DNA of 64,000 nt from Cordilura impudica (GCA_963682025.1 OY821517.1:25401620-25465619), one strand, 5' to 3'; shown: positions 1 to 12,633, counted from the first letter of the stretch. Numbers and translations are program-made. Notes: a model not told the origin generated them from the letters alone.

Positions 1-655
1 AGTCATAAACTTTATTAGCAACCACACTCTAAAATCTCCTAAAATTATACCGATCAATACTTTTTTCTTCTTTAAGACGAAAGAAAGAAAATATTTCATT
101 TCGATTTAATGATTATTCCATAATACTTCACCTTTCCTTTTTTTTTTTTGTTTAATAAATTGGGGGAGTTGTTTGTTCTCTGTTTAGCTCTGTTGCTGTA
201 TTTTATTTTGTTTATGCATTTTGTAAGGCTTGTCTCTGTGTCTGTCTTGTGTCAAGTGGTGACTAATACTTTTTTACCCCATGTGGCTATATCCCTTAAT
301 GCCACAGGGTTATGGTTTCTTTGTTTGGTGGTGTCTTATATTTTTCATTTCATTTAACAGGAAATTCTAAGGAATAATTGAAATGGCATTAGGAAATGCG
401 GGGAGTATTGTAGAACTTGAAAGTAAGTACTAATGATTAATGATAACGGTGATGAGTCTCGAAAATAGAAAAGTAAATAAATGTATTTTAATGATTAATA
501 ATTTTCAGTTTCAAGAAAGTACATCTCTTAACCCATTTCCTACTACTAATCGATTTTAAGAACAGCAAATTTGAATTTTTTTTTAAGGGACTGCAAGAGG
601 TTTTTTAAATAAGTTTTGATCAAAAAGGCACTTCATTCATCTGGCCAACTAAATA
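1..655. other. AT-rich stretch, no gene recognised
   Basis: I see no recognisable gene or repeat here. An open frame at 148-357 is T-rich and encodes only a hydrophobic stretch; it has no family resemblance and I do not treat it as a gene. Confidence 0.5.
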
Positions 656-1314
656 ACAAGTAAGAAAATTATAGTCGGTCTGGACCGACTAAACGATACC
701 CTACACCATGGTTTAGAGATCCTATCTCTTCGGTCCAACAAATTGGATATAGAAAATAAGCATAAACCAAATTTGAGTGGCATTGTTATTATTTTTTTTT
801 TTGCTGCAGATATGAAGAAGTTCATATCAGGTGCTATATTTACATGGGGACTAGGTCGAAAAATGGACCGATCCCGACCGTATTTGGTATATTTTGAAAA
901 AATACATACAAACCAAATTTGAGAAAAATCTGTGCCATATTTTTGTTTTTTGATAGATTTAAGTAAAGATCGGGAAGCAGCTCTATATGGGGCCTATGAC
1001 TTAGAATTGTCCTATAGGGATTATTTTTGGACTACTGATTAATGGATATAATAAACACATACAAACCCTCTTTAACTGAGATCTATATGATAATTTGGAT
1101 CTTATGGCAATTTATGTTGATATCATGGGGTCATTTGTATGGGCACTTGGTCTGAACATTGACCGAATTTCACCAATTTCAACAGCGTTAGTCGATGAAA
1201 GCTTATTCTGTGTCGATCGGTAAAATAAAAGATGGGTCTAGGTCAAACATTTTTGGTAGTTACAAACAGCAGCACAAAGTCATTATACCCAAACCATATA
1301 GTGGTATAGGATAC
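656..1314 (+). repeat. mini-me-like (Helentron-associated type) repeat, copy 1
   Basis: The copy starts ACAAGTAAGAAAATTATAG, followed by a slightly mutated TAGTCGGTCT/AGACCGACTA palindrome. It ends in a degenerate form of the CCACATAGTGGTATAGGGTATA terminus. Most of the roughly 800-bp consensus shared by the other copies is present, but the (GTCY)n block is deleted near 1190. It is non-coding; the family assignment rests on the boundaries seen in copies at 42.2 and 59.3 kb. Confidence 0.75.
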
Positions 1315-1935
1315 AAAAAGCAGTTCGTGACATTTTATATATTTAGAAAAAAAAAACTTATTGCTGGAAACAATTTTAAAAAATTAACAAAAAGTCTTCG
1401 AAAAATCGAATAAAATGCAAAGTTGAAAATTGTAGGAATAGCTGTTGTTTTAAACAATATGGTGAAGTTGTGTTCCTGTTTGACACACCCACTTTAAGTG
1501 TGCAAAAAAATTGAATAAGATGCAATAAATGTCAACGATTATTAAATTTGATTAATAAATGACAAGTACCAGATTCAAAAAAATAAAAATACTTCTATTC
1601 AACTTATCGAAAATATCCCAAAGGTATATTATTTTTGACTGTGCAGAAATTTTCGTACATCCCACTAAAACTAGAAATAAAACAATACTTAATTGCGTGC
1701 TAATAAGATGCACTTCGCAATTATAAAGTGACTTAATTTTTTACTATATCTCTAGAATTCTAAACTGTAAAGTAAGCATACTTTTTAGACGGACTATGTA
1801 CTTAATGAAGAGTACAGATAACAGGAAATGGACTAATGGTATATTTGTAGAACAATAATAACAAAACTTTAAGTGTTTCACAATTATAAGGTCAATTACT
1901 AAAATCTTAGCTGGCAGTGTCAGTACTTGAACCCA
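1315..1935. other. AT-rich spacer
   Basis: No gene, terminal repeat or known motif was recognised here. Confidence 0.4.
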
Positions 1936-2465
1936 TAAAAACGAAGATTAAGATTGATTGGATGACGGTAAATGGGGTTTAAATCACTCCGTGACTATGT
2001 ATGACTATGCGTGACTATCTTTAAGTTAATATTTGGTGACAAAAAGTCTGTGGCCCACGTTTCAGAATGACTGGATGAAGGAAAATGTAGTTTAAATCAC
2101 TCCGTGACTGCTCGTTACTATGCGTGACAACAAGTCTATGGACAAAGTTTCAGGTCTATCGGATGAGGGGAAGTGAGGTTTTAATCTATCGATGACTATG
2201 CGTGACTATTCGTGACTGTGCGTGACAATGTCAAAGTTAATCTTTTTTTACAGCAAGTCTATCGACCGAGTTTCAGATCGATCGGATAAGAGGAAATGGA
2301 TTTAAAATCACTCCGTGCACTGTGCGTGACTATGCGTGACTGTGCGTGACTACATCAAAATTAATATATAGTCACAATAAAACTATGGGCCAAGTTTCAG
2401 ATCAATTGGATGAGGGAGAATAGGGTTGCCCCATGGCAGACAGACAGACAGAGAGTATAAAAGAA
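1936..2465 (+). repeat. GTGACTGTGC-type tandem array, copy 1
   Basis: Roughly 115-bp units each hold runs of the 10-bp motif GTGACTRTGC, followed by a block like AAAATTAATCTTTGGTCACA and AAGTCTATGGACCAAGTTTC. About four units are followed by a (GACA)n tail after CCCCATGGCAGA. Related arrays lie at 17.58-17.89 and 22.86-23.26 kb, so this is a dispersed family rather than a local satellite. It is non-coding. Confidence 0.75.
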
Positions 2466-2872
2466 AGAGTTTCAAAATGCCATGAGGCACGAAGCTCTCT
2501 GAATTTGAGCCAGGTCTACTAACCAATTTATATGATGGCTGAGTACCAATGAGAAAAACTAGGACGCAAATTAATCGCAGTCTTTGTGTTGTAAAACATT
2601 TTTTTAAAAATCCCAAAATATACGGAGCCAAACGAAACCTTAGTCTACGCACTGAGACTCGTATTTCACGCAACTCCTCCATGTCAATAATGGGCTTGAC
2701 GATGTTTGTGAACGTAAATATGTCAAAGGCACATCTGGAGAATGTAGAAATGTTGGCCTATATTCGGTTGAGCAGCCCGCTTGTTATGGTATTATTTCAA
2801 AATATTTAAATATTGCACCCAAACCACAACCCCTACGTAGCCTTGTTTTACTGTCTGAAGTAAATTGTGTTC
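2466..2872. other. unassigned spacer
   Basis: No supported gene. Overlapping open frames on both strands at 2383-2809 have no family features and look like chance. Confidence 0.35.
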
Positions 2873-3085
2873 TTAAATTTCAGTGTAGAGCTTCTGCCGT
2901 TCGTCGGATTGGAATATGTTGAACTTACTCCCATCCTTGTTCAAAAAATGCTTGCCAAAGCTAATTCTATTTCTTTTATTTCTCTTACTTATAACAGATT
3001 TTCGTCGAGTAACTCTTGTTACACTATCACACTTTGTAATACTACGACCTGTCCAGAAGTCCAGTATTATGAAAGGTCGTATCAT
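2873..3085 (-). pseudogene. Tc1-like transposase fragment (central part)
   Basis: The minus-strand translation carries a stretch resembling the region before and at the first catalytic aspartate of Tc1 transposases: basic residues, then SKFNIFQSDERQ, close to the family pattern DESKFNLFGSDGR. The acidic pair just before SKF is DG instead of DE, so even this motif is damaged. No other transposase part is adjacent. It is a short relic. Confidence 0.55.
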
Positions 3086-3298
3086 GTAAAAAGCTTATGT
3101 TATAAAATTGACAGCCTGTATGATTTTATTTTCGAAGTCCGATGGTTTTTTTAATTTTTAGAAACATTTTTAAAAATCTGTCATTTTCATCGGACCAGAG
3201 CACTGTGGCCGGATTTGCCATATTTTTGGCATAAAGTAAGAATGTTCATGAATGTATTTTCTAATTTTTGCTAGATATTCTTAAAGTACATAGTCTTA

Positions 3299-3859
3299 GG
3301 GCCATTATTACAACTTACCTTTAAAGTAAATGTTAGTTAAAGGTAACTTTAGCTAAAGTGAGCAATAAAGTTACCTTTAACTTCTTTTCGTTATTACAAC
3401 TTCACAGTAAAATAAAATTAATATTTTTGATATTGTGGCAACACTAAAGGAAACACCGATTACTTTTGACCAAATGAATTGCTTTATAAAATACGTAGTG
3501 GCAACGTTCCTGTATTTGTTCGCAAACAAACAATAGAATAAAAACTAAAAACCTTTATTATAAGTGCCATAATTGTTGTAAATGTGTAATAAAACTTTTT
3601 AAAAAATATACATGCATATATTTAAATATATGCAAATAAATTTATTTCCAAAACTAAATTGGGTGAATTTCTTCTTCATATATCAGAAAATGTGGCAACA
3701 TTAAATACATAAACCTTACGTTAAAAGTTAAAGGCAACAATATCTTCCCTTTAGCTTATTGGTCACTTTTAACTTAAAGTATAGTTGTAATAACGAAAAA
3801 CTAATAATATGCCCGATAACATCCTAACTTTAGCTATTGGCAAGTTGTAATAATGGCCC
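3299..3859. mobile_element. PIF/Harbinger-type MITE, 561 bp
   Basis: The ends are perfect inverted repeats GGGCCATTATTACAACTT (18 bp). They are flanked by the trinucleotide TTA on both sides (3296-3298 and 3860-3862). A 3-bp TTA duplication with GGGCC-type termini is the hallmark of PIF/Harbinger elements. The inside is AT-rich with no transposase, so it is non-autonomous. Confidence 0.8.
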
Positions 3860-3862
3860 TTA

Positions 3863-4156
3863 GTATACTTATTTCAAAATTAAAAATAAGCTGATGGCAA
3901 CCCTGTTACTACGGCTGCAAACTGCAATGTTTAATTAACAGCTGTTTTTTTTTATCAAAAATAGAGGAAACTTTTTCCAAACTTCGTGCTACTAGGAAAT
4001 TGATAAAAGTGAACAAAAAAATTTTTAAAAAATATGGAAAATGAAGGTCAAGGTATGTAGAATGTAAATTATATGTAATTTAATGTCAGTGTTTGTCATG
4101 TGGTAATTATGTGAATTATATGTGTTAAGTGTTATAATAGAGAAAACCTAACCAAC
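3863..4156. other. spacer between MITE and LINE
   Basis: No supported gene. An ATG at about 4034 followed after 19 bases by AG/GTATGT could be a tiny first exon, but nothing downstream supports it. Confidence 0.3.
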
Positions 4157-6306
4157 TTGACAATGCCTCGTAGATCGAAAACTAACTTTCTGCCAACTTG
4201 TGCCAAAATGTATTTATTTACGAGTAAATTAGAGTCTGCCTATTTTACAGAGAACCAAATAGACCATATAGCTATATCTAGAAAATGGCGTGGCTCTTTG
4301 TTGGATGTGCGAAATAAAAGAGGTGCTGACGTAGCCAGTGACCATCATCTACTCATCGCAAGTGTGCGCATAAAGATAGCGGCTATAAAAAAGAACGACC
4401 CACGTATATCTAAGAGATTCGATGTTAGTAGACTGAAAATCCCATCCGTCGCATCGAACTTTTCTAATGCCATAAATGAATCGTTGACGTCAACACCTCA
4501 AGATCAACGAAGGGATTGGAAAGTTACAAAAAATATACTAGTGAATGCTGCCACAGAACATATAGGTCTCAAAGAAAATAAACGTAAAGAATGGCTATCT
4601 GAAGAGACATGGACAATAATTAATGAAAGAAAGAAACTTAAAGCTGCAAAAACGCGAAGTGAAAAGTCGACTCTTCAAAACCAACATGCAAGTCTAGATC
4701 GTAAAGTAAAACGCAGTGCCCGCAAAGACAAACGCTCATGGACGAATGCCATAGCCGAAGAGGCTCAAGCAGCGGCAGAGACGAACCGCACCAGTGACTT
4801 GTACCGACTCATCAAGAAGTTATCAAGTAACAACTACTCAGTCACAGGTAAACCAGTGAAAGACAACTCTGGCACACTAATCACGTCCAAAGATGAACAG
4901 CTTGAACTTTGGGCTACACACTTCTCTGAAATGTTCACCCCACGCTCACAAGAAACTGCACCTATATGTAGCTGCATCAATCACAACACACGATCAAATA
5001 TCAGTATTACCCCTCCAGTAATATCTGAGATTGTACAAGCCGTAAAAGCGCTTAAAAACAACAAAAGTCCGGGCAACGACTTAAGTTAAACTCCAGAACG
5101 AGCGCAGAACTTATTTTTCCCATTATTGAGGAAATCTGGTTATCAGAGATAATTCCAGACGAGCTAAAAGAAGGTATTATAGTGAAGATCCCCAAGAAGG
5201 GCGACTTAACAAATCGTAACAACTGGCGGGGCATCACACTATTAAGTATGATCAATAAAGTTTTAGCCCACGTTATAACTAAGAGGTTATCGGACTCTTT
5301 AATGCCAGATTTAAGAAGACAATAGGCTGGTTTTTGCCCCAAAAAGTCATGCGTTGATTACATTAACTCACTAAGAGTAATAGTAGAGCAGTCAGTTGAA
5401 TGGCGATCTCCTCTTTACCTTATATTTATCGATTTTGAGAAGGCATTTGACACCCTGGCACATGATGTGATTTGGAATGCTCTTGAGTGTAAAGGCGTCC
5501 CACGTAAACTTATCCAACTTATAAAATGCCTATACACAGGAGCAAGTTGCCGAATTCTACACGATGGCATGCTTAGCCGTAAGATTGAGGTTGGTACAGG
5601 CGTTCGTCAAGGGTGTGTAATGTCACCACTGCTCTTTAATATCGTGCTAGATATTGTGATGCAGCACGCAATGGTGGGCAACCGAGGAATCGTATGGGGT
5701 TTAAACGAGCGATTAGAGGACCTCGAATACGCAGATGACATATGCCTCCTTTCTCACAGCCACACTGATATGTCCACAAAATTGAAACGACTTATAGACA
5801 TATCAGAGAAGGCGGGGCTCAAGATAAAAGTGTGGAAATCGTCCACAATATCACGTCGTATTAAAATTAATATATTCAACTCCAACGTAAAATCAACGTT
5901 GTTATATGGATGCGAAACTTGGAACGCTGCCTCCCGAGACATTAAATCCTTGCAAGTTTTCGTTAACAAATGTCTTCGAAGAATTCTACGAATATTCTGG
6001 CCACGAACTATTTCGAACATCAACCTGTGGCGCGAAACAATGCAAACACCGCTGCGCGTAGAAATACAGAGAAGAAAGTGGAATTGGATCGGACATACAC
6101 TCCGCAAACAACCGTCCGATATTGCCCGAAATGCTATTGAATGGAACCCTCAGGGAAGTCGTAGAACAGGGCGACCAGCTCACACGTGGCGAAGACAAAT
6201 CGACTCCGAGATAAGAAAAATGCGTAAAAGCTGGAGCGAAGTAAAAAACATAGCGATTGATAGATCTGAGTGGAGGAAGTTTGTTGAGGACCTATGCTCC
6301 TTATAG
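4157..6306 (+). pseudogene. RTE-type non-LTR retrotransposon, 5'-truncated and broken
   Basis: LINE ORF2 relic. The recognisable part begins about 4247 with the end of the endonuclease domain (ENQIDHIAIS, then SDHHLL, the terminal catalytic motif). The reverse transcriptase follows: KIPKKGDLTNRNNWRGITLL, FIDFEKAFDT, GVRQGCVMSPLLFN and the catalytic YADD at about 5731. The C-terminal region has LLYGCETW, WNWIGHTLRK and a GRPAHTWRR end. The reading frame shifts near 5085 and an in-frame TAG occurs at 5323-5325, so it cannot be active. A (TA)n run follows the stop. A second copy of the same family lies on the minus strand at 52.3-53.5 kb. I infer the RTE clade from memory of the C-terminal motifs; other endonuclease-bearing clades are possible. 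Confidence 0.85.
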
Positions 6307-6429
6307 GATCGAAGGGAATATATATATATATATATATTTTAATATGTTATTAACGTTTTTTGCCCAATTTTGCCCATTCTCCAAATATTTTGCATTTCCC
6401 AGTGAATTTAGCTTTTAGCCGTTCAACCT

Positions 6430-8524
6430 TGCTACAGGTTTGGCTGGATAACAAGAGAAATGCAAACGCTGTTTCAAACTGGAAATTTGAACAACTTGAC
6501 ACTAATGGTATTATTATTGCTAAAAAAAGAGGTGTTTTGAAAAAAATTAGGAGTTTTGAACTTTATATCAAGAAAAAATTACCAAAATGTAATAGACCTA
6601 TATCTACTTTTAAAACTAAACATGCCAAATGGCTCTCATCGACTATGATGGTCAAACTTGATAACAAAAACGCAGAAACAGAACAGCGAAATCAACTAAT
6701 AGGACGTCCACGCCTGGCATATAAAGATGCGGGACCACGGCTTAAGAGAAAGTTGGCATCCGAACTAGCAGAAACCCACGAACATGACACAAGTCTGCTT
6801 GTACATGCTGCCACGGTATCAGCAAAAAAAATCCAATGAAAAAGATACAGCATTTATTTTAAAGGAATCTCGGCTTACTTCAAATAGACCAGCTGAAATA
6901 AAAAAAAAATTATTTTTGAATGAACCGATCTCTCTTACACCAAATGAAGCTCTTTCAATTTTTTTTTGGAAAATTCATTAAGTAAAAGACAATATATTAA
7001 TATGAGAGAAATAAATAAATTGCATTCTAGTAACATATAACCAAGCTATGACAAAGTAGTGCAAGCTAAATTAAAATGTAGACCAGCTGGAATAATTGTA
7101 ACAGAAATTGCTGCGCAAGTTTCTTTGCAAAATTTGCTAAATCACACTGCCAGTAGAATACTACTTTTATAAGAGGAATTATTTGCACAATATCCAGAAA
7201 TAACTGATGTCATGCTAGTCCTAAGTTATGGATTTGACGGATCAACTGGACAGGCCATATACAAACAGCGAAGGGAATGAACCTTCATCAATGAATCAAT
7301 CACTATTTGTAACAACAGTTATCCCACTAAAAATAATAGACAAATTGGGAAAGGTTTTGTGGATGAATCGTACACCTCAGTCTGTACGATTTTGTAGACC
7401 CCTTAAAATGGAATTTGCTAAGGAAAGCAAACAACATATTATTTCAGAAAAAAACAATCTGGACATACAAATACAAGAATTGACGCCATATATATATATT
7501 CTATTTTAAATGAAAGAAATATTACGATTTCTTATAATCTGAATATGACCCTTATAGATGGCAAAGTTTTTAATAGTTTAACGGGAACTAACTCGTGTCA
7601 ATCGTGTCCAATCTGTGGCGCTACTGCAAAGCATTTTGTGAAAACTAGAGACATTAATTCGGAAATATTTAAGCCAAAGTCTGGTACCCTGAATTTCAGT
7701 CCACTTCATGCTTGGATACGCATACTGGAGTTCGTATTAAAAATTTCTTACAGGATTGGATTAAATAAATGGCAGATAAGGGACAAAAATGAACAGGAGA
7801 TGATGAATACTCGCAAACAATCAATACAGAAAAAAATAAGGAAAGAAATGGGACTACTTGTGGATATGACAAAACAAAACGGCAGTGGAAGCACTAATGA
7901 TGGTAATACTGCAAGGATGGCATTTTCAAATAAAAAGTTATTTGCATCCATTTTAGAATTTGATTTAGGTGTTCTTGAACATTTTCGTACAATTTTAATA
8001 GCAATTTCCTGTGAATATAAAATTAATGCCCTTAAATTCCACCAGTTCTGCGAGAAAACTATGACATTATATATGTCTAAGTATCCATGGTATCCGATGT
8101 CGCCAACAGTTCATAAGATTTTGGTTCATGGTTCACAAATTATTGCTATATCTCCTGTTCCTGTCGGATGCCTCGGCGAAAAGGGCGGAATAAGATTTAT
8201 AAAGAAGATAGGAGATCTCATGCACGAAAAAATGATCGAGTTAATACTATGGCGGATGTGTTCAATAGGTCAATGGATTCTTCGAAACCTTTACTTTCCA
8301 GTATTTTTATTAACAGAAGATTAGCCATATCAAAAAAAAAATATATTGCCAAAGGAAGTCATTGCGCTACTTGAGCTCCCGACTTTTGATACTGACCAAG
8401 CAAATTATGTTACCGATAATGATTCTGATGAGCAGGACATCGAAATAGATTATGATTCCGATAACAAAAATTTATATGAATTTGCGGTTGTTAGTTCTAA
8501 GTCAGAAAAATATTTATGTGAGTA
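6430..8524 (+). pseudogene. Transib-like (RAG1-core-related) transposase, degenerate
   Basis: Pieces of one protein run in order across several frames. They are: a GRPRLAYKDA segment (about 6700), like the GRPR stretch that opens the RAG1 core; SYGFDGSTGQAIYKQ (about 7225), the expected first catalytic aspartate; FVTTVIPLK; a CPICGA zinc-type motif (about 7600); GSTNDGNTAR (about 7885); YPWYPMSPTVHKILVHG (about 8080); then, after a frameshift near 8180, NKIYKEDRRSHARKNDR and DVFNR, which parallels the RAG1 region around the third catalytic residue. An acidic tail ends at a stop near 8522. The order and spacing match Transib transposases and the RAG1 core. Several frameshifts and stops (for example near 6839, 7170 and 7509) make it inactive. 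No clear terminal repeats were found. A second, more decayed relative is at 28.2-28.9 kb. Confidence 0.75.
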
Positions 8525-9069
8525 AATTGTTATTATTTTTTGTACATATTATGGTAATATCTTTTTTCTTAGCTTACAGATTTGGGGAAATATAACGCAT
8601 GCTTATATTCCAGACGTTAAATAAGAAATGTTATTTAGCTAATTAGAACATCTACCTGCAACTTAGCTTTATACGGACGGTAAGAGTGGGCGTGGTCGTA
8701 TCGATCTGAAAATTTTAATATTTCTTAAGAATATCATTATTAGTATATGTACCAATTTACAGCTCTGTAGCATCTTTATTAGACTTTATGCCAAAAAAAA
8801 ATGCATTTCCGGCCATAGCGCAGAGTTGTTTTTTTTTTTTTGTAATATTAATAAAAAAGGTAAACAAAAACAATGTGGAAATAATATATAAATTTCAAAA
8901 TAAATTTGTTTGCTATTCTAAACAGCTGTTTTCATAAGACTCGAGTGTGACTTTAAATGGCGTAAGTATGTAGAAATATTGTCGGTACGACTTTTATGAC
9001 AGTCCGATGAATTTCAGCGGACTTTTATGCCGAAAAATCATACACTGAGTGGTATCATGTAAATGGGCC
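8525..9069. other. AT-rich spacer
   Basis: No gene, terminal repeat or known motif was recognised here. Confidence 0.35.
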
Positions 9070-9390
9070 TTTAACCAGCTCCATGCAGTGTTCGACGTAC
9101 TACTGACGCACGGTCTTCCTTTCCGAAATCTTCTTGGATATCAGATTGGACATCAGAAATTTTTTTTTAATTTTTCATACATCTCGTAATGTTAAATTGC
9201 GGGGTCTACCAGCAGGTTTACTAATTTGGAAATTCGATTCATCTTTGCAGCGTTTAACGATGGACTGTAGAGTCGAACTAATTTTTTTTACAATTTCACT
9301 AACGAGTTTCCCTGATTGAAAGAATATGGTAATTTGCCTAGCTGAAGAATCTATGTTGTCATATCTTCCGTTTTTTTTTATAGTATTCAA
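9070..9390 (-). pseudogene. Tc1-like transposase N-terminal fragment
   Basis: The minus strand encodes a helix-turn-helix-like stretch (SEIVKKISSTLQSIVKR), then the GRPRNLT arm (AGRPRNLTLRD), matching the GRPRK linker of Tc1 DNA-binding domains. Upstream in window coordinates the frame continues with EDFGKEDRASVVRRTLHGAG, like the VRRxLHxAGL motif. A stop follows directly. There is no catalytic domain and it is not functional. Confidence 0.6.
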
Positions 9391-10749
9391 AATTGATGTT
9401 CAAAACATAAAGGAGAAGATTTTTACTATTAAAGAGACTGGTAATTTTGATTTTCTTTTATTTATTTGATATAAAAAAAGTATTTCTTAAAGTTCATAAT
9501 AAAATTTATGGATAAAAACCTATTTTCTGGCTGCCGTCATTTGATACTTTTAATGCTTTAATCAGTGTATTTTTAAAATCAATATAGATTTTTTTACTTT
9601 GCGGCGACTAAATCAATGTGAATTCTCATTATGAGATTTGATATCAGTTTTCGTTCCACAATATCAAATATTTATTTTCTAAATTTATATTTGGATTTTT
9701 CGCATTTTTTTTTTTTTTTTTGATACAGTCTAATTTTTTTTATATGACTTTATTAGCATTATTTAGTGTTGTTTAAAATAATCTGCATATACTGCCACCT
9801 TGGAAGCAATAAAAAAGTGATTCTTTTCGAATAACTTTACTTTTTATTTCCTTGAAATCTCGGAAAAAATCTAAAAGTGCAGTTGAACAGCCGTAAATGA
9901 TTTATTTTTTTTTGCATGCAAATGATTTTCTTACAGAATTTATTTACCATTGTCTGCAATCACTATTCAGAAATAAAACTTTAATTGATGATCATAAAAG
10001 TATATAACAGAGTTTAAGCTGTTGTAATAGAAACATCATAAATTTCATATTTACCAGACATATAAAGTTGATAAATAAATTGAAGTACTCATAACTTAAT
10101 TGACTCAGGTCAAAATAATTGAAAACAAAAATAACTTTAAAAAAAAATTTACAAATATTCTAATGGACACAAAGATGAAGACTCTAGAAAACGCCAAAGT
10201 CTGTAGAATTTTTAAATGATTCAACAATAATTGTTAAAGTAATATAAGTTTTTATCAGGGCTATAAAATTTTTTTATTTTATTTTCTACTCAATAATAAA
10301 TAACATTAAAGTTTTCTGAAAAACGAACACAACAACAATTAAAATTCACGACATTTTTTCAGGTATTTTTATGATTTAATAGTGATTAGTTGTTTTGTGT
10401 TGTTGGCGGTTTGAAGGTTTGATATTGGTTTTCTAATTGTTTGCTTAAACAAATAAAAGCAACTGCAAAATACAAATGTAAGAATAGCAACAAAAATACT
10501 CGTACGCTTTACAACAAAGTTCAAGTTATTTCTACTAAAAACAACACTTGGTTGGTTGGGTTAGTCATTGTTTTTCAGAAAAATTATTGCATTATTAAAA
10601 AATAGTAGTATGTTTTTGTTGTTCTTAGACAAAAAAAAAAAAAAACATTCAATTTTATATAATAGTTACTGGTTACAAAATATTCGACACGCATCACTCG
10701 ATTGACGGGTTACTAATGGTTACCAAAGCTGACGCTGTTAATCGATTTC
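9391..10749. other. AT-rich spacer, no gene recognised
   Basis: Long homopolymer-rich sequence with poly-T at 9700-9720 and poly-A at 10630. No coding segment longer than chance and no terminal repeats were recognised. Confidence 0.45.
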
Positions 10750-11190
10750 TATACCCTATACCACTATGTGGTTTGGGTATAATGACTTTGTGCTGCTGTT
10801 TGTAACTACCAAAAATAATTGACCTAGACCCATCTTTTATTATACCGATCGAATCAGAATCACTATCTGATTCGATTTAACGATGTCCGTCCGTCTGTGT
10901 GTCCATGTAAAGCTTGTAATCAAACTGTAGGTCGCAAATATGAATATATTTTGATGAAATTTGGTATTTAATCTTTTATCGGCCATGGGATGAACGCTAT
11001 TGAAATTGGTGAGAATCGCTCCATGTTCAGACCTAGCCCCCATACAAATGACCCCTATGAAATCAACATATATTGCCATAAGATCCAAATTATCATACAA
11101 ATCTCAGTCAAATTGGGTTTGTATGTATAGAGTATATTACATCCATTAATCAGTAGTCCAAAATTAATCCCTATTGGACAGTCATAAACT
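10750..11190 (-). repeat. mini-me-like repeat, copy 2 (truncated)
   Basis: It starts with the intact terminus TATACCCTATACCACTATG, carries a short (GTCY)n block, and then the conserved body. It stops about half-way through the consensus, so the palindromic end is missing. Confidence 0.75.
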
Positions 11191-11268
11191 AAATATTTTT
11201 TTTTTATTAAAGCGCAAATTTTTTGTATATGTAAAAAATTTTTTTTAATTTTCTGAGTGAAATTATTA

Positions 11269-11635
11269 TCTATAATATTAATAGGCTAGGCGATTTTTTG
11301 TTACCGATGCTTTGTTCTACCGTTTTATCCCGATTTTGACGGAGCGTATATTATTTGAAATGTATTTCTTTTTAGCTGTTCACCAGATTTATAGTTTTTT
11401 AAATTTTTTCCTTTCTTTTGAGTAAATTGCATTTAAAGTTGCTACTAGACATACATAAAATTATACATATGCTATGTGTGTGTTTATTAAATTTGTTAAT
11501 GGGTTTGTTAATGAGTTTGTTCTCTTCATTCACAATAATAATAAACCAAAAAAGTGTTGGTTTGTGAATTGGTTAAGTTGAAAAATAAAGTTGCCTAGAA
11601 ATTACACTTGAATTTCGAGCGCTGAAGCATTTGAT
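11269..11635 (+). mobile_element. short non-autonomous Helitron, copy 1
   Basis: It begins A/TCTATAATATTAATAGGC, the same 5'-TC end as the intact copies at 21,994 and 50,752. The body matches over roughly 350 bp up to the GAATTTCGAGCGCTGAA hairpin. The last bases (CTGCTAG in other copies) are degenerate here. No coding capacity. Confidence 0.7.
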
Positions 11636-11639
11636 CTTG

Positions 11640-12230
11640 AGCCTGAACAATTTCTAACTCAGTCATTAAATGATAAGATTTTTTGTTTTTTATAATTTTT
11701 TTTAAAGATAAATATAAATATTTTCAAAGAGAAATTTTAAATAAATATTTTTATTTGCTAAATATGCGAAATAATTAAAATTATATGTAAAACCAGACCT
11801 GGATCATGAAGCAAACAATTATTTCAAATTTCTATAAGTCCTTAACCACTGCATCGATTTTGCCAATAAAAAATATAACAAACATGAAAAATATACATAC
11901 GATGAGGTTCAAAATATTGACTTATGATGTTTCAGGTTCATATATCAATATATTACGAACGATATGACAAATTTTTAAAAGCACTCATCCATTTGAATAA
12001 ATAAGGATTGCGCATATATATAATATTGTAATTTGAATAAATCACAACAACTTTTAAAGGAAACATCCCAATTTAATAAAAATTAGTGGTATGAAGAAAA
12101 ATATCGAAATACATATCTGTTAACATTTTTTCCAGAGAAGGTTAATGTTAAGTATTTAACATGAGCAAAACATAAATTTTTATTTAAGTAAAACACGAAT
12201 ATCGAAATATTTTAATAATTAAATTTAGAT
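11640..12230. other. AT-rich spacer
   Basis: No gene, terminal repeat or known motif was recognised here. Confidence 0.35.
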
Positions 12231-12234
12231 TATA

Positions 12235-12633
12235 AACCAAGGTTCAGAAAATACACACATCAACACACAATGTTCTGTTGTAAAGCAGCCAATACATATT
12301 TTTATTTTCATATTAATTATGTATTTTTTACGGTGCCAAACATAATCATGACTGTGTTTCGTTTTAATATTTCGTTATCTAATATTTCGCTATCTACATT
12401 TTTCTATCACGTATTTTTTTATTTTGAACACACATAAACCACACAGATTCGAGTGTAGCTTAATTATAAGTTCGTTTTCTTGCATGTGTACTGCTAAAAA
12501 AGCTGACCATTGTCTTCAACGCGAACATCTAAAAATTGAAACATTATCCACTCGCGATTGAAAAAAAACCACATTAAGTCATAAACAACATATAAAAATT
12601 CTCTGTTTTCTATTTTATTACTATCTTTTTATT
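12235..12633 (+). repeat. dispersed repeat family D, copy 1 (about 400 bp)
   Basis: The sequence from AACCAAGGTTCAGAAAATAC to TTATTACTATCTTTTTAT recurs at 57,816-58,220 in the same orientation with modest divergence. Shared landmarks include CATGACTGTGTTTCGTTTTA and ACCACACAGATTCGAGTGTA. It is non-coding, and no clear terminal repeats or target duplications were found. Unclassified. Confidence 0.65.

Noticed and set aside
148..357. 69-codon hydrophobic open frame near the left edge
   Set aside because: T-rich composition explains it; no family feature, start context or splice site.
2383..2809. Overlapping frames on both strands (99 and 86 codons)
   Set aside because: They overlap the end of the GTGACTGTGC array and spacer; no protein family resemblance.
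4034..4060. ATG followed by AG/GTATGT, possible mini first exon
   Set aside because: Only 19 coding bases and no downstream exon; the downstream sequence is a LINE.
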